Position numbers and translations under genes: made by a program. The notes beneath the pieces were generated by a model. That model ran no database searches. It was not told the origin of the DNA and saw nothing but the letters and a program-made list of their open reading frames with translations. A DNA stretch of 64,000 nucleotides. Source: Lachnospiraceae bacterium. GTDB lineage: Bacteria; Bacillota; Clostridia; Lachnospirales; Lachnospiraceae. Where the stretch lies: positions 62,001 to 126,000 of the forward strand of contig JAAWEK010000011.1 in the NCBI GenBank assembly GCA_022794265.1, written 5' to 3'. Shown one piece after another: positions 54,024 to 64,000 of the stretch (within the stretch, counting starts at the first letter, position 1; each line of letters starts with the position of its first letter).

Positions 54024-54559
54024 TATCAAAGACATACGGTGATGCATTGTTTGAGCTTGCTCTGGAAGAAGATAAATTAGATTTGTTCTTTACAGAATCT
54101 GAGGTTATCAGGCAGGTGTTTCTCGAAAACAGTGAGCTTATAAAACTACTGAATCACCCGAAGATAGACAAAGAAGAAAAAATTTCCGTAATGGAAAATA
54201 TTTTTAAAGACAGAGCTTCAAATGAATTTGTCGGATTTCTAACCCTTGTGGTCAGGAAGGAGCGGCAGAATGATATTGTCGGAATACTGGATTACTTTGT
54301 TTCACAGGTAAAAGAATATAAAAAAATCGGTGTTGCACATGTTTCCAGTGCAAAAAAATTAAATGATGCTCAAAGGGCCGAAGTAGAGAAAAAGCTGCTT
54401 GCAACCACGAAATATAAGGAATTTGAAATGACTTTTACCGTGGATGAAAGCCTGATCGGAGGCCTGGTAATCCGTATCGGAGACAGAGTTGTGGATAATA
54501 GTATAAAACATAAGCTGAATGAACTGGCAAAAGATTTGTATGATATTCAGCTTGCATAA
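54011..54559 (+). CDS. atpH: ATP synthase F1 subunit delta
   Basis: 182 residues. An N-terminal helical bundle (SKTYGDALFELALEE) is followed by a C-terminal region with VDESLIGGLVIRIGDRVVDN, the most conserved part of OSCP/delta. Connects F1 to the b stalk. Starts inside atpF. Confidence 0.96.
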   Translation: MAKLVSKTYGDALFELALEEDKLDLFFTESEVIRQVFLENSELIKLLNHPKIDKEEKISVMENIFKDRASNEFVGFLTLVVRKERQNDIVGILDYFVSQVKEYKKIGVAHVSSAKKLNDAQRAEVEKKLLATTKYKEFEMTFTVDESLIGGLVIRIGDRVVDNSIKHKLNELAKDLYDIQLA

Positions 54560-54594
54560 TATGAAATTTTGCTGAAAGAAGGTGGGTTAGCTCC

Positions 54595-56097
54595 ATGAAT
54601 TTAAAACCGGAAGAAATCAGCTCTGTAATTAAAGAGCAGATTAAGAGATATTCGGCTGAACTAGATGTGTCCAACATCGGTACAGTAATCCAGGTAGCTG
54701 ACGGAATCGCCCGTGTACATGGACTGGAAAATGCCATGGCAGGTGAACTTCTGGAATTCCCGGGCGAGGTGTACGGTATGGTACTGAACCTGGAAGAGGA
54801 CAATGTAGGCGCTGTTCTCTTAGGTGACCAGAAGAACATAAATGAAGGTGATACTGTTAAATCAACAGGCCGTGTGGTAGAGGTGCCGGTAGGCGACGCC
54901 ATGCTGGGCCGTGTTGTAAATGCTTTGGGACAGCCGATTGACGGCAAGGGACCGATTAATACAGATAAATATAGAAAGATTGAACGGGTGGCCTCAGGTG
55001 TTATTTCGAGAAAATCCGTAGATACCCCGCTTCAGACGGGAATTAAGGCAATAGATGCCATGGTTCCGATTGGAAGGGGACAGCGTGAGCTTATCATTGG
55101 CGACCGTCAGACAGGTAAGACAGCCATTGCCATTGATACGATTATCAATCAGAAGGGGCAGGGTGTAAACTGTATCTATGTTGCCATAGGACAGAAAGCT
55201 TCAACTGTTGCCCAGATTGTTAAGACTTTGGAGGAGCATGGGGCTATGGCATATACGACCATTGTTGTATCTACTGCCAGCGAACTGGCTCCGTTGCAGT
55301 ATATCGCACCGTATTCAGGCTGTGCCATCGGTGAAGAGTGGATGGAAAACGGCGGAGACGTGCTGGTTATCTATGATGACCTGAGCAAACATGCGACCGC
55401 ATACCGTACCCTTTCCCTGCTGCTTCGCCGTCCGCCAGGCCGTGAGGCATATCCGGGCGATGTATTCTATCTTCATTCCAGACTGCTGGAGCGTGCGGCC
55501 AGATTGTCGGATGAACTGGGCGGCGGTTCTTTAACGGCGCTTCCGATTATTGAAACTCAGGCAGGCGACGTATCAGCATATATACCGACCAACGTAATCT
55601 CCATTACCGACGGCCAGATTTATCTGGAAACGGAAATGTTTAACGCAGGTTTCCGTCCGGCGGTTAATGCAGGTCTTTCCGTATCCCGTGTAGGTGGTGC
55701 GGCACAGATTAAAGCAATAAAGAAACTGGCAGCCCCAATCCGTGTGGAACTGGCCCAGTACCGCGAACTGGCAGCGTTTTCACAGTTCGGTTCCGAGCTG
55801 GATAACGATACAAAGGAGAAGCTGGCCCAGGGTGAAAGAATTAAGGAAGTGCTGAAGCAGGATCAGTATAATACCATGCCTGTGGAATATCAGGTTATTA
55901 TTATCTATGCAGCTACAAAGAAGTATCTTCTGGACATTCCGGTCAGTGGGATTCTCGATTTTGAAAAGAATTTATTTGAATATATTGCAAACAAATATCC
56001 TGAGATTCCGCAGAGTATCCGGGAAACAAAGGATTTAACAGCAGAAACCGAAGATATGCTGATAAAAGCAATTACAGAATGTAAGGCAAATAAATAG
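54595..56097 (+). CDS. atpA: ATP synthase F1 subunit alpha
   Basis: 500 residues: beta-barrel N-terminus, P-loop [14 protein letters not shown] (~169), the alpha signature [17 protein letters not shown] (~360) and a helical C-terminus. Non-catalytic nucleotide-binding subunit. GAAGGTGG precedes the ATG. Confidence 0.98.
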   Translation: MNLKPEEISSVIKEQIKRYSAELDVSNIGTVIQVADGIARVHGLENAMAGELLEFPGEVYGMVLNLEEDNVGAVLLGDQKNINEGDTVKSTGRVVEVPVGDAMLGRVVNALGQPIDGKGPINTDKYRKIERVASGVISRKSVDTPLQTGIKAIDAMVPIGRGQRELIIGDRQTGKTAIAIDTIINQKGQGVNCIYVAIGQKASTVAQIVKTLEEHGAMAYTTIVVSTASELAPLQYIAPYSGCAIGEEWMENGGDVLVIYDDLSKHATAYRTLSLLLRRPPGREAYPGDVFYLHSRLLERAARLSDELGGGSLTALPIIETQAGDVSAYIPTNVISITDGQIYLETEMFNAGFRPAVNAGLSVSRVGGAAQIKAIKKLAAPIRVELAQYRELAAFSQFGSELDNDTKEKLAQGERIKEVLKQDQYNTMPVEYQVIIIYAATKKYLLDIPVSGILDFEKNLFEYIANKYPEIPQSIRETKDLTAETEDMLIKAITECKANK

Positions 56098-56115
56098 CAG
56101 AAGGTGGTGGATGTC

Positions 56116-56976
56116 ATGGCGTCAATGAGAGATATTCAGAGACGTAAAATTAGTATTCAGAGTACAGAACAGATTACAAAAGCCATGAAGCTGGTTGCCA
56201 CTGTTAAATTGCAGAAAGCAAGGGTTCGTGCTGAAAAAGCAAAGCCGTATTTTGAGCATATGTATGAGACGGTTACTTCCATACTTGCCCGTTCCGGAAA
56301 TCTGGACCATAAATTTTTAAAAGCCGGTGACAGTAAGAAGAAGGCGGTTATTGTTATAACTGCGAACCGGGGTCTTGCCGGCGGCTATAATAATAACATT
56401 ACAAAACTTCTGACAAAGGATGAGAATTTTTCCAAAGAAGAAACAGTAATTTATAATATCGGGCGTAAAGGCAGGGAAACCCTGGGAAGAAACGGCTATG
56501 AGATTAAGGCAGATTATTCCGATGTAATTAATGAGCCGATTTATCGGGATGCAATGGAAATTGCGGAACATATTTTATCGGATTTTGAAAAGGGAGAATT
56601 TGGTGAACTCTATATAGCTTATACAAAGTTTAAGAATACTGTCAGCCACGTTCCTACCATGTTGAAACTGCTTCCGATATCCGGTGACGAAGCGGCAGTT
56701 TCCAAAGAGGAAAAAATGACGCTTATGAATTATGAACCGTCAGAGGAAACGGCATTGGACATGATCGTACCCAAATATGTCAGCAGTTTGATATACGGCG
56801 CATTGATAGAAGCTGTAGCCAGTGAAAACGGTGCAAGAATGGCGGCCATGGATTCCGCAACAAGCAATGCGGATGAGATGATTGCAAATCTGTCACTGAT
56901 GTATAACAGGGCCCGTCAGAGTTCGATTACACAGGAACTGACAGAGATTATAGCCGGCGCCGAGGCAATCAGTTAA
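56116..56976 (+). CDS. atpG: ATP synthase F1 subunit gamma
   Basis: About 286 residues. Both ends form the rotor coiled coil (SMRDIQRRKISIQSTEQITK and YNRARQSSITQELTEIIAGA). The middle has ITANRGLAGGYNNN. AAGGTGG before the ATG at 56116 supports this start over one 12 bases upstream. Confidence 0.96.
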   Translation: MASMRDIQRRKISIQSTEQITKAMKLVATVKLQKARVRAEKAKPYFEHMYETVTSILARSGNLDHKFLKAGDSKKKAVIVITANRGLAGGYNNNITKLLTKDENFSKEETVIYNIGRKGRETLGRNGYEIKADYSDVINEPIYRDAMEIAEHILSDFEKGEFGELYIAYTKFKNTVSHVPTMLKLLPISGDEAAVSKEEKMTLMNYEPSEETALDMIVPKYVSSLIYGALIEAVASENGARMAAMDSATSNADEMIANLSLMYNRARQSSITQELTEIIAGAEAIS

Positions 56977-57018
56977 TAGGTCTGCATAAAATGCAGGCGG
57001 AATGAAAGAATTTAGTAA

Positions 57019-58446
<1,428 letters not shown>

Positions 58447-58485
58447 GAAATAACGTTTATGCCCTTGGCAGAAAGGATATTGTCT

Positions 58486-58896
58486 ATGGATAATGAAAAG
58501 TTATTTGAATTAGAAATCATTTCTCCGGACCGGATATTCTATAATGGCCAGGTATCTTTTGTGGAAATGCGGACCAGTGAAGGGGATATCGGTGTGTATA
58601 AGAAGCATATTCCACTGACCGCAATTCTGGTTCCGGGACTGGTAAAGATATATGAGCCGTCAGATCCGGAGCCGAAAAAAGCAATTGTTCATGCAGGGTT
58701 TGTAGAGATTCTGGAGAACAAGGTTACGATTATGGCAGAAGTAGCAGAATGGCCGGAGGAAATTGATTTGAATCGTGCGGAAGAAGCCAGAATCCGTGCA
58801 GAAAGAAGACTGAATGAAGAAGGCGAAGGTGTCAATATTGACAGGGCGGAAGCTGCGCTTCGCAGGTCTCTGGCGCGGATTGAAGCTTTGAAGTAG
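58486..58896 (+). CDS. atpC: ATP synthase F1 subunit epsilon
   Basis: About 136 residues: the N-terminal beta sandwich (FELEIISPDRIFYNGQVSFV, SEGDIGVYKKHIPL) and a C-terminal two-helix region rich in Arg/Glu/Ala. GAAAGGA lies before the ATG at 58486. Last gene of the atp operon, followed by a terminator. Confidence 0.95.
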   Translation: MDNEKLFELEIISPDRIFYNGQVSFVEMRTSEGDIGVYKKHIPLTAILVPGLVKIYEPSDPEPKKAIVHAGFVEILENKVTIMAEVAEWPEEIDLNRAEEARIRAERRLNEEGEGVNIDRAEAALRRSLARIEALK

Positions 58897-58906
58897 GATG
58901 GATTTG

Positions 58907-58950
58907 AAAAGATCTGTTTGGTAATGAAAATTACTGAACGGGTCTTTTTT
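58907..58950 (+). terminator. Terminator of the atp operon
   Basis: AAAAGATCTGTTTGGTAAT pairs (with G-U) with ATTACTGAACGGGTCTTTT, then TT. Very short loop, strong T-tract. Confidence 0.88.
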
Positions 58951-59083
58951 AATACAATTGTATTATGAATTATTAAAAATTGCACATAAGAATTATTAAC
59001 AGGAAATTATTTATTATTTTTTAAAAAAATTTAGTAATTTTATACAAAAATTAATAAAATTAACTAAAAAATTAAAAATTGTA

Positions 59084-59113
59084 TTGACAAAAAATGTCAA
59101 AATATGGTAAAAC
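59084..59113 (+). promoter_or_regulatory. Candidate promoter of the Tad operon
   Basis: TTGACA (59084-59089) with TAAAAC (59108-59113) at 18 bases. The -35 is perfect and the -10 weak. It sits directly ahead of the riboswitch, in an AT-rich gap. Confidence 0.5.
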
Positions 59114-59118
59114 ATAAA

Positions 59119-59227
59119 TATGATGAGCAAACCAATAGAAATATTGGGACGCAAAGCTTGGAGTCTAAGGGATATAATGGTGTTAATAGGGACAGGGTAA
59201 ATAGGATTCTGCATACATGGTATCATA
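59119..59227 (+). ncRNA. c-di-GMP-I (GEMM) riboswitch
   Basis: Matches the GEMM-I core in order: GCAAACC, a P2 hairpin CCAATA-GAAA-TATTGG with a GNRA tetraloop, GGGACGCAAAGC, then GGAGTCTAAGG (tetraloop-receptor side) and a later ATGG. P1 can close as TATGAT (59119-59124) with ATCATA (59222-59227). A terminator follows 22 bases later and a Tad pilus operon after that. The class senses c-di-GMP, or in a known subgroup 3',3'-cGAMP. The aptamer's 3' part is the least certain. It fills most of the 436-base gap between atpC and the Tad operon. Confidence 0.85.
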
Positions 59228-59248
59228 TATTATATTCTAAGATAGTTC

Positions 59249-59280
59249 GGCTGCTGTATATTATATACAACAGCCTTTTT
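59249..59280 (+). terminator. Riboswitch expression-platform terminator
   Basis: GGCTG-c-TGTATA pairs with TATACA-a-CAGCC (11 bp, one internal mismatch, 3-base loop), then TTTTT. It lies between the aptamer and the first Tad gene, so it must be bypassed for expression. The AT-rich P1 3' side could offer an alternative pairing. Confidence 0.85.
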
Positions 59281-59332
59281 GTTATCTGTTTATAATATAT
59301 TGAGGTAAAATGAAGCATAAGGAGACAATTAG

Positions 59333-60400
59333 ATGAAAATAAGAGTGGCTATATTTGAAAAAGATGAATTATATTTAAGAAAGATTACTGCAGTATTTAA
59401 TAAAAAATATTTAGACAAGATTCAGATATATTGTGTGACTAATTTTGATTTATTGAAAAAAATATTGGAAGACAATAAGATAGATGTTTTATTGTCAAAT
59501 GAAGAATTTGATATAAACATTGAAATACTTCCTAAAAGGTGCGGTTTTGCCTATTTAACAGAATCAAATGAAATAGAACAATGGAAAGATAATATAGCTA
59601 TTGGAAAGTATCAGCACATTGACTTAATATATAAAGCAATTTTAAATATTTATGCTGAAAAAGCGGCTGATCTTGGAGTTAATAAAGAAGTTATTAATAA
59701 TATGACAAATATATATACTTTTGTATCAGCCAGTGGTGGAACTGGAAGTTCTACAATTGCAGCCGCCGCATCAATTAATGTAGCAAAAACTGGAAAAAAA
59801 GTATTATATTTAAATTTAGAAAAATTCGGAAATGTTAACGTGTTTTTTCAGGCAGAGGGAAATGGAAATTTAAGTGAAGCAATATATGCAGTTAAGAGTC
59901 GAAGGTCTAATCTTTTATTAAAATTGGAGAGCAATATAAAGGTTGCTTCCAATGGTGTTAATTTTTTTGACAATTGTAAAAATTCATTTGATATAATGGA
60001 ATTGACAAGGGAAGATATAAATCTGCTTATTTATCATTTAACATCTTCAAAATTATTTGATTGTATAATAATAGACTGTGATTTTGAAATTTCTGATATG
60101 ATAATTGAGATTTTAAAAATGTCTTCTGTAATATATTTTGTTAATGATGGTTCAAAAATTTCCAATGAAAAATTTATGAATGTATATAATACATTAGAAA
60201 TTTATGAACAACAGAAGGATATAAGAATCTTAGATAAAATTACTGTATTTTATAATAAATTTAGAAATAAAACAAGTACGATGATTGAAAATAATGATAT
60301 AAAGATTATTGGTGGTATAAAAATGTATGACGGTGCTTCTGCAGAACAGGTAATTGAAGAAATATCTTCAATGTCTATATTAAAAGACATTTTTAACTAG
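59333..60400 (+). CDS. CpaE/TadZ-like pilus localisation ATPase
   Basis: 355 residues. An N-terminal receiver-like domain (~1-110) without the phosphorylation Asp set, then a MinD/ParA-type ATPase domain with VSASGGTGSSTIAAAA (~136-151; the deviant Lys is replaced) and FDCIIIDCDFE (Walker B). CpaE/TadZ proteins place Tad pili at the cell pole. AAGGAGACAATTAG precedes the ATG. First gene of the riboswitch-controlled operon. Confidence 0.85.
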   Translation: MKIRVAIFEKDELYLRKITAVFNKKYLDKIQIYCVTNFDLLKKILEDNKIDVLLSNEEFDINIEILPKRCGFAYLTESNEIEQWKDNIAIGKYQHIDLIYKAILNIYAEKAADLGVNKEVINNMTNIYTFVSASGGTGSSTIAAAASINVAKTGKKVLYLNLEKFGNVNVFFQAEGNGNLSEAIYAVKSRRSNLLLKLESNIKVASNGVNFFDNCKNSFDIMELTREDINLLIYHLTSSKLFDCIIIDCDFEISDMIIEILKMSSVIYFVNDGSKISNEKFMNVYNTLEIYEQQKDIRILDKITVFYNKFRNKTSTMIENNDIKIIGGIKMYDGASAEQVIEEISSMSILKDIFN

Positions 60401-60411
60401 GGGGAGAGAAT

Positions 60412-61650
60412 ATGGAGTTTGAACAGCAGGAAGAGATTGTTAAAAACATTAAGGAATATGTAACTAATAATTTGCCTCTGGCAGGTATGGCAGATGAAGA
60501 ACTAGAAGAAAAAATAGAGGAAATTGTTGCAAAAGAATTAAGCAATGTTTATGTTTCTTTATCACAAAGAGCATCAATTGCTAAAAGTGTATTTAGTTCA
60601 ATTCGTGGGTTCGGATTATTAGACAGCATACTAAGTGATGACAGTATTACCGAAGTAATGATAAATGGGGCAGAAAACGTATTTATTGAAAAAGCCGGAA
60701 AATTGCAGAAACTGGATAATAAATTTGAAAGTCAGAAAAGATTAGAAGATATTATACAGAGGATTGTTGGATTAGCAGGTCGTGAAGTAAATCAGTCAAA
60801 TCCTATTGTTGATACAAGATTGCCGGATGGTTCGCGTGTAAATGTTGTATTACCTCCGATTGCATTATGCGGGCCGACTGTTACAATAAGAAAATTTTCA
60901 AAAACTCCAATGACAATTGAAAAATTAATTCAATATGGTTCCCTCACACAGGATATAGCTGAAAAATTGGAAATATTGGTACGGGCAAAATTTAATATTT
61001 TTATATGTGGCGGTACTGGAAGCGGTAAAACAACATTTTTAAATGCTTTATCTAATTATATTCCTAAAGAAGAAAGAGTTATAACCATAGAAGATTCGGC
61101 TGAATTACAAATTGTTGGTGTAGATAATCTGGTAAGTTTGGAAACAAGAAATGCTAATTCAGCTGGAAGTGGACAAATTACAATACGGGATTTAATAAAA
61201 TCTTCATTACGTATGAGACCGGAAAGAATTGTTGTTGGCGAAGTTCGTGGTGGAGAGGCTTTGGATATGCTACAGGCAATGAATACTGGTCATGATGGTT
61301 CTCTGTCTACCGGTCATGCAAACTCTACAAAAGATATGTTAAGCCGACTGGAAACCATGGTATTACAAGGAGCGGATGGATTGCCATTGGAAGCTATTCG
61401 TCAGCAGATTGCATCAGCGGTGGATATTATGATACATCTGTCCAGGTTAAGGGATCATTCCAGAAAAACAATGGAAATTACAGAAGTAGTGGGATATGAA
61501 AATGGACAAATAAAACTTAATCCATTGTATGTATTTGAAGAAGATGAAAATACAACATTGGAAAAGGTGAGCGGTTTCTTAAAAAGAACAAAAAATCCAT
61601 TAGTAAATGATTTTAAATTAAAACTTATGGGATATAGAGGAGAAATATAG
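60412..61650 (+). CDS. Tad pilus assembly ATPase TadA/CpaF
   Basis: 412 residues of the type II/IV secretion ATPase family: N-terminal helical domain, TEVMINGAENVFIEKAGKL, Walker A CGGTGSGKTTFLNAL (~200), Asp box VITIEDSAELQ, Walker B PERIVVGEVRGGEALDML (~270) and the His box STGHANSTKDMLSRLE. It powers both pilus extension and retraction in studied Tad systems. GGGGAGAG precedes the ATG. Confidence 0.95.
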   Translation: MEFEQQEEIVKNIKEYVTNNLPLAGMADEELEEKIEEIVAKELSNVYVSLSQRASIAKSVFSSIRGFGLLDSILSDDSITEVMINGAENVFIEKAGKLQKLDNKFESQKRLEDIIQRIVGLAGREVNQSNPIVDTRLPDGSRVNVVLPPIALCGPTVTIRKFSKTPMTIEKLIQYGSLTQDIAEKLEILVRAKFNIFICGGTGSGKTTFLNALSNYIPKEERVITIEDSAELQIVGVDNLVSLETRNANSAGSGQITIRDLIKSSLRMRPERIVVGEVRGGEALDMLQAMNTGHDGSLSTGHANSTKDMLSRLETMVLQGADGLPLEAIRQQIASAVDIMIHLSRLRDHSRKTMEITEVVGYENGQIKLNPLYVFEEDENTTLEKVSGFLKRTKNPLVNDFKLKLMGYRGEI

Positions 61651-61659
61651 GAGGAACGG

Positions 61660-62448
61660 ATGAGTAAGAAAAAGGAAAAATATATTGAAAAAAAAGGATT
61701 ATTGGGTAATGCTACGGATTACGCAGTCTTGCATCCTTCTGTTGCCGATTATATTATATGGTTTACATTAGGGGCAGTTGCGGTTGCAGTATTGGGATAT
61801 ATATTTTATGAAAGTATAAAGTTAAGTATTTTTCTTGGAATTTCAGGTGGATTAATTTTTATTCCTCTTCGAAAGAGATATGTTATCGAGAAACGAAAGA
61901 AAGTATTATTAGTACAATTTCGAGAAATGTTGGAATCTATTTCGACATCGTTAAATTCAGGTAAGAATATCATGGATTCTTTTGTATCAAGCCGACAGGA
62001 TTTAATGGTTCAGTTTCCGGAGGATTCGGATATTGTAAAAGAAGTTAATATTATCAATCAGGGGATTAGCAATAATTTAAAAATTGAAGATTTATTACAG
62101 GATTTTGCAGAACGCAGTAAATTACCGGATGTTATCGATTTTGCCTCTGTATTTACCACCTGTTATAACAAAGGTGGAAATATAAATGAGGTTATAAAAA
62201 ATTCGGTATCTATTATAAATGATAAAATAGATATACAAATGGAGATTGAGACTACAGTTACGGCACAGAAAAATGATCAATATGTAATGCTGGTTATGCC
62301 AGTGGCATTTATTCTTGCAATAAAGACAATGGGAGGAGGATTAATTGATTTATCCTCTGCAATTGGAAAGATTTCAATGACCATAGCTGTTGTAATTTTT
62401 ATTATTGCATATTTAATCGGTAAAAAAATATTGGATATAAAAATATAA
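61660..62448 (+). CDS. Tad inner-membrane protein TadB
   Basis: 262 residues. Two N-terminal helices (~30-50, ~52-65), a cytoplasmic T2SSF/GspF-like domain (~85-200; FREMLESISTSLNSGKNIMD, FASVFTTCYNKGGNI) and two C-terminal helices. Platform protein of the Tad pilus. AGGAGG before the ATG, 10 bases after tadA. Confidence 0.88.
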   Translation: MSKKKEKYIEKKGLLGNATDYAVLHPSVADYIIWFTLGAVAVAVLGYIFYESIKLSIFLGISGGLIFIPLRKRYVIEKRKKVLLVQFREMLESISTSLNSGKNIMDSFVSSRQDLMVQFPEDSDIVKEVNIINQGISNNLKIEDLLQDFAERSKLPDVIDFASVFTTCYNKGGNINEVIKNSVSIINDKIDIQMEIETTVTAQKNDQYVMLVMPVAFILAIKTMGGGLIDLSSAIGKISMTIAVVIFIIAYLIGKKILDIKI

Positions 62449-62463
62449 TAAGGAGAAAAAATT

Positions 62464-63336
62464 ATGTATTCAAATTCGATTTACATATTTATAGCAATAT
62501 ATTTTATCATGGCTGTAGTCTGGTGTATTGCTGCCATATCGGGGCATGAAAAGTATATGCCTCTTGTGGAGGCGCTACCAGAAAAGGGATATACATTAAG
62601 AGAATTTTATACTATAGGTTTTGCTATTCTAGGATGGATAAAGTATAGATATGAATCTCCAATTGATAGAAAAAGAATAGCACAATGTAGAATTGCTTAT
62701 GGGCAAAAATATGGTTTGTTTTATTACACCGTTAATCTTGCGGAAAAAGTAACTTATGGATATACAATAGCAATGATGGGATTTATTCTTTATCCTATAA
62801 CCGGTGAAGTAGTTGCATTAATAGCATGTATTGTGGCAGCTATTATATCATATTGGTTTACTGATATGAAAATAACGGATATAATAACGGAACGCGAAGA
62901 AGCGATTGCTAAAACATTTCCGGATATGCTATCAAAGATGGCGCTGTTAATCAATGCGGGAATGATAATGAAAGAAGCCTGGGAGACCATAGCTTATGAT
63001 GGAAACGGAATATTATTTGATGAGATGCAGGCAACAGTAGAAGAAATGAATAATGGCGTTCCGGAGTTGGAAGCATATATAAATTTTGGAAATCGATGCG
63101 GAGTTATAAACGTTAAAAAATTCACATCTCTGCTGGCGCAGAATCTGACAAAAGGTAATTCAGAGCTGGTTCATTTTTTAAGAGAAACTACAATCAGCAG
63201 CTGGGAAGAAAAAAAACATATAGTAAAGCGTTTGGGCGAAAAAGCATCCAGTAAATTAATGCTTCCAATTGGAATGATACTTGTAGGAATATTAATAATG
63301 ATTCTTGTACCTATTGTTAGTAAACTGGGTATTTGA
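62464..63336 (+). CDS. Tad inner-membrane protein TadC
   Basis: 290 residues. An N-terminal helix, a helix pair (~95-135), the GspF-like domain (FPDMLSKMALLINAGMIMKE; FTSLLAQNLTKGNSELV) and a final helix (~268-287). Pairs with TadB. AAGGAG precedes the ATG. Confidence 0.88.
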   Translation: MYSNSIYIFIAIYFIMAVVWCIAAISGHEKYMPLVEALPEKGYTLREFYTIGFAILGWIKYRYESPIDRKRIAQCRIAYGQKYGLFYYTVNLAEKVTYGYTIAMMGFILYPITGEVVALIACIVAAIISYWFTDMKITDIITEREEAIAKTFPDMLSKMALLINAGMIMKEAWETIAYDGNGILFDEMQATVEEMNNGVPELEAYINFGNRCGVINVKKFTSLLAQNLTKGNSELVHFLRETTISSWEEKKHIVKRLGEKASSKLMLPIGMILVGILIMILVPIVSKLGI

Positions 63337-63370
63337 ATATATGTAATTACTAAGGAAAGGAGGAAGTTAT

Positions 63371-63622
63371 ATGTTGGATCAAATGTATATCAAAGCAAAA
63401 TTTTCATTAAAGAGGGCATTAAACCATCTGTTTAATGAGGAAAAGGGAAGTTCAGAGGTAATTGCGCTTGTCGTCGTTATTGGTATTGTCTTAATAATAG
63501 CATTTTTGTTCAGAGATCAGATTATAAAATTGTTTGTAGATTTGTGGAATAATCTGGTAAGTAGTAATTCTGATGGTAATGCAGATAAGATAACTGAGCC
63601 TGCTATTAAAAAACCTAAATAA
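63371..63622 (+). CDS. Flp-type pilin
   Basis: 83 residues. A ~29-residue leader ends at EEKGSSEVIALVVVIGIVLI: Gly, then Glu at +5 from the processing point, then one hydrophobic helix, as in Flp/class IVb prepilins. The mature C-terminus is short and charged. Probably the major pilin; the predicted prepilin peptidase is not in the window. AAAGGAGG precedes the ATG. Confidence 0.8.
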   Translation: MLDQMYIKAKFSLKRALNHLFNEEKGSSEVIALVVVIGIVLIIAFLFRDQIIKLFVDLWNNLVSSNSDGNADKITEPAIKKPK

Positions 63623-63638
63623 TAAAAAAGTAATTACA

Positions 63639-63679
63639 AATTTATACAGATATGAATATAATTCATATCTGTATAAATT
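63639..63679. promoter_or_regulatory. Hairpin between pilin and TadE-like gene
   Basis: AATTTATACAGATATGAAT and ATTCATATCTGTATAAATT form a perfect 19-bp stem with a 3-base loop. No T-run follows, so it may protect the pilin mRNA 3' end or attenuate downstream expression. Confidence 0.7.
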
Positions 63680-63701
63680 AACATTACTTAGGAGTAAATC
63701 A

Positions 63702-64000
63702 ATGAAAAAAAAGATGAATATTCAAATAAAAAAGAATAAAGGAAATATAATTTTTGAAGCTGTCATCATAATGCCTATTGTATTTATAGTTATATTTGCA
63801 TTAATTTTGTTGGGGTTTCGGCTTCATGAGCAGACAACTTTGGATGGTGCTGCAAAAAGGGGAGTTATTTATGCCTCAAAGATAATTGCAGATCCTCAGT
63901 ATAGAACAGTTACATCTGCTTCGTCGAAGGGTAATAAAGATATTATTGATTTAACTTCGGAAAATGGCGATTTTACAAAAATGGATGACATTCAGCCATA
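63702..64000 (+). CDS. TadE-like pseudopilin (3' partial)
   Basis: 99 complete codons up to the window edge. A basic N-terminus (KKKMNIQIKKNKGN) leads into EAVIIMPIVFIVIFALILLG, the TadE-type pseudopilin helix with Glu at its start, then a soluble part (LDGAAKRGVIYASK). TAGGAG precedes the ATG at 63702. Probably a minor pseudopilin of the same pilus. The end is outside the window. Confidence 0.8.
   Translation, partial: MKKKMNIQIKKNKGNIIFEAVIIMPIVFIVIFALILLGFRLHEQTTLDGAAKRGVIYASKIIADPQYRTVTSASSKGNKDIIDLTSENGDFTKMDDIQP

Overview
The window reads as chromosome of a low-GC Gram-positive anaerobe, most likely a Lachnospiraceae-type Clostridia (inference). Supporting signs are strong GGAGG ribosome-binding sites, a pyruvate formate-lyase pair, an atp operon in the Firmicutes order, a gdpP-rplI-dnaB block, a rpsF-ssb-rpsR operon, MecA, and several Lachnospiraceae-style hypothetical families. 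Most of the window is ordinary housekeeping DNA with a few clearly accessory islands.

Layout. 0-2 kb: the 3' part of a hybrid histidine kinase ending in REC, HPt, REC and HD-GYP domains. 2-5 kb (minus strand): a decayed export locus, made of a small secreted protein, a lipoprotein/adaptor, an ABC ATPase stub and an FtsX-type permease lacking its N-terminus. 5-12 kb: a sirtuin, a PTS IIC-like membrane protein, a coiled-coil membrane protein, a LysM protein whose N-terminal domain looks like an inactive MPN/JAMM fold, a DUF5711-like protein, a CvpA-like protein and tRNA-Cys. 12-17 kb: an acetyltransferase, two small XRE regulators, a secreted Ig-like repeat protein and a soluble zinc-binding chemoreceptor. 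16.5-22 kb: a TetR gene divergent from an MMPL transporter and an LxxG-repeat exported protein, with two palindromic operators at the promoter. 22-28.6 kb: DUF951, rpsF-ssb-rpsR, gdpP-rplI-dnaB and a MerR-like regulator.

28.6-33 kb: a ferredoxin, then a minus-strand three-gene set consisting of a Ser/Thr kinase fused to a MinD-like domain, a second MinD/CpaE-like protein and a SAF/CpaB-like protein. mecA and a DUF1858 gene follow. 33.3-42.2 kb: a compact, AT-rich, apparently single operon with its own promoter. It encodes two lipoproteins, an ABC ATPase, two FtsX-type permeases, a BtrH-like protein, an acyl carrier protein, a PaaK-like ligase and a stand-alone NRPS-type adenylation enzyme. 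This is the best candidate for an undescribed biosynthesis and export system.

42-48.7 kb: pflB with a structured leader, pflA, a 227-bp fold-back element, a GH18-type cell-wall protein and an amidase. 48.7-59 kb: sua5, a degenerate low-molecular-weight tyrosine phosphatase, rpiB, dCMP deaminase and the complete F-type ATP synthase operon, whose c subunit carries Na+-type ligand residues. 59-64 kb: a c-di-GMP-I (GEMM) riboswitch and terminator ahead of a Tad/Flp pilus operon (CpaE-like, TadA, TadB, TadC, Flp pilin, TadE-like) that runs off the window.

The HD-GYP protein at one end and the riboswitch-controlled pilus operon at the other both point to cyclic-dinucleotide control of surface behaviour. 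GdpP adds c-di-AMP turnover.
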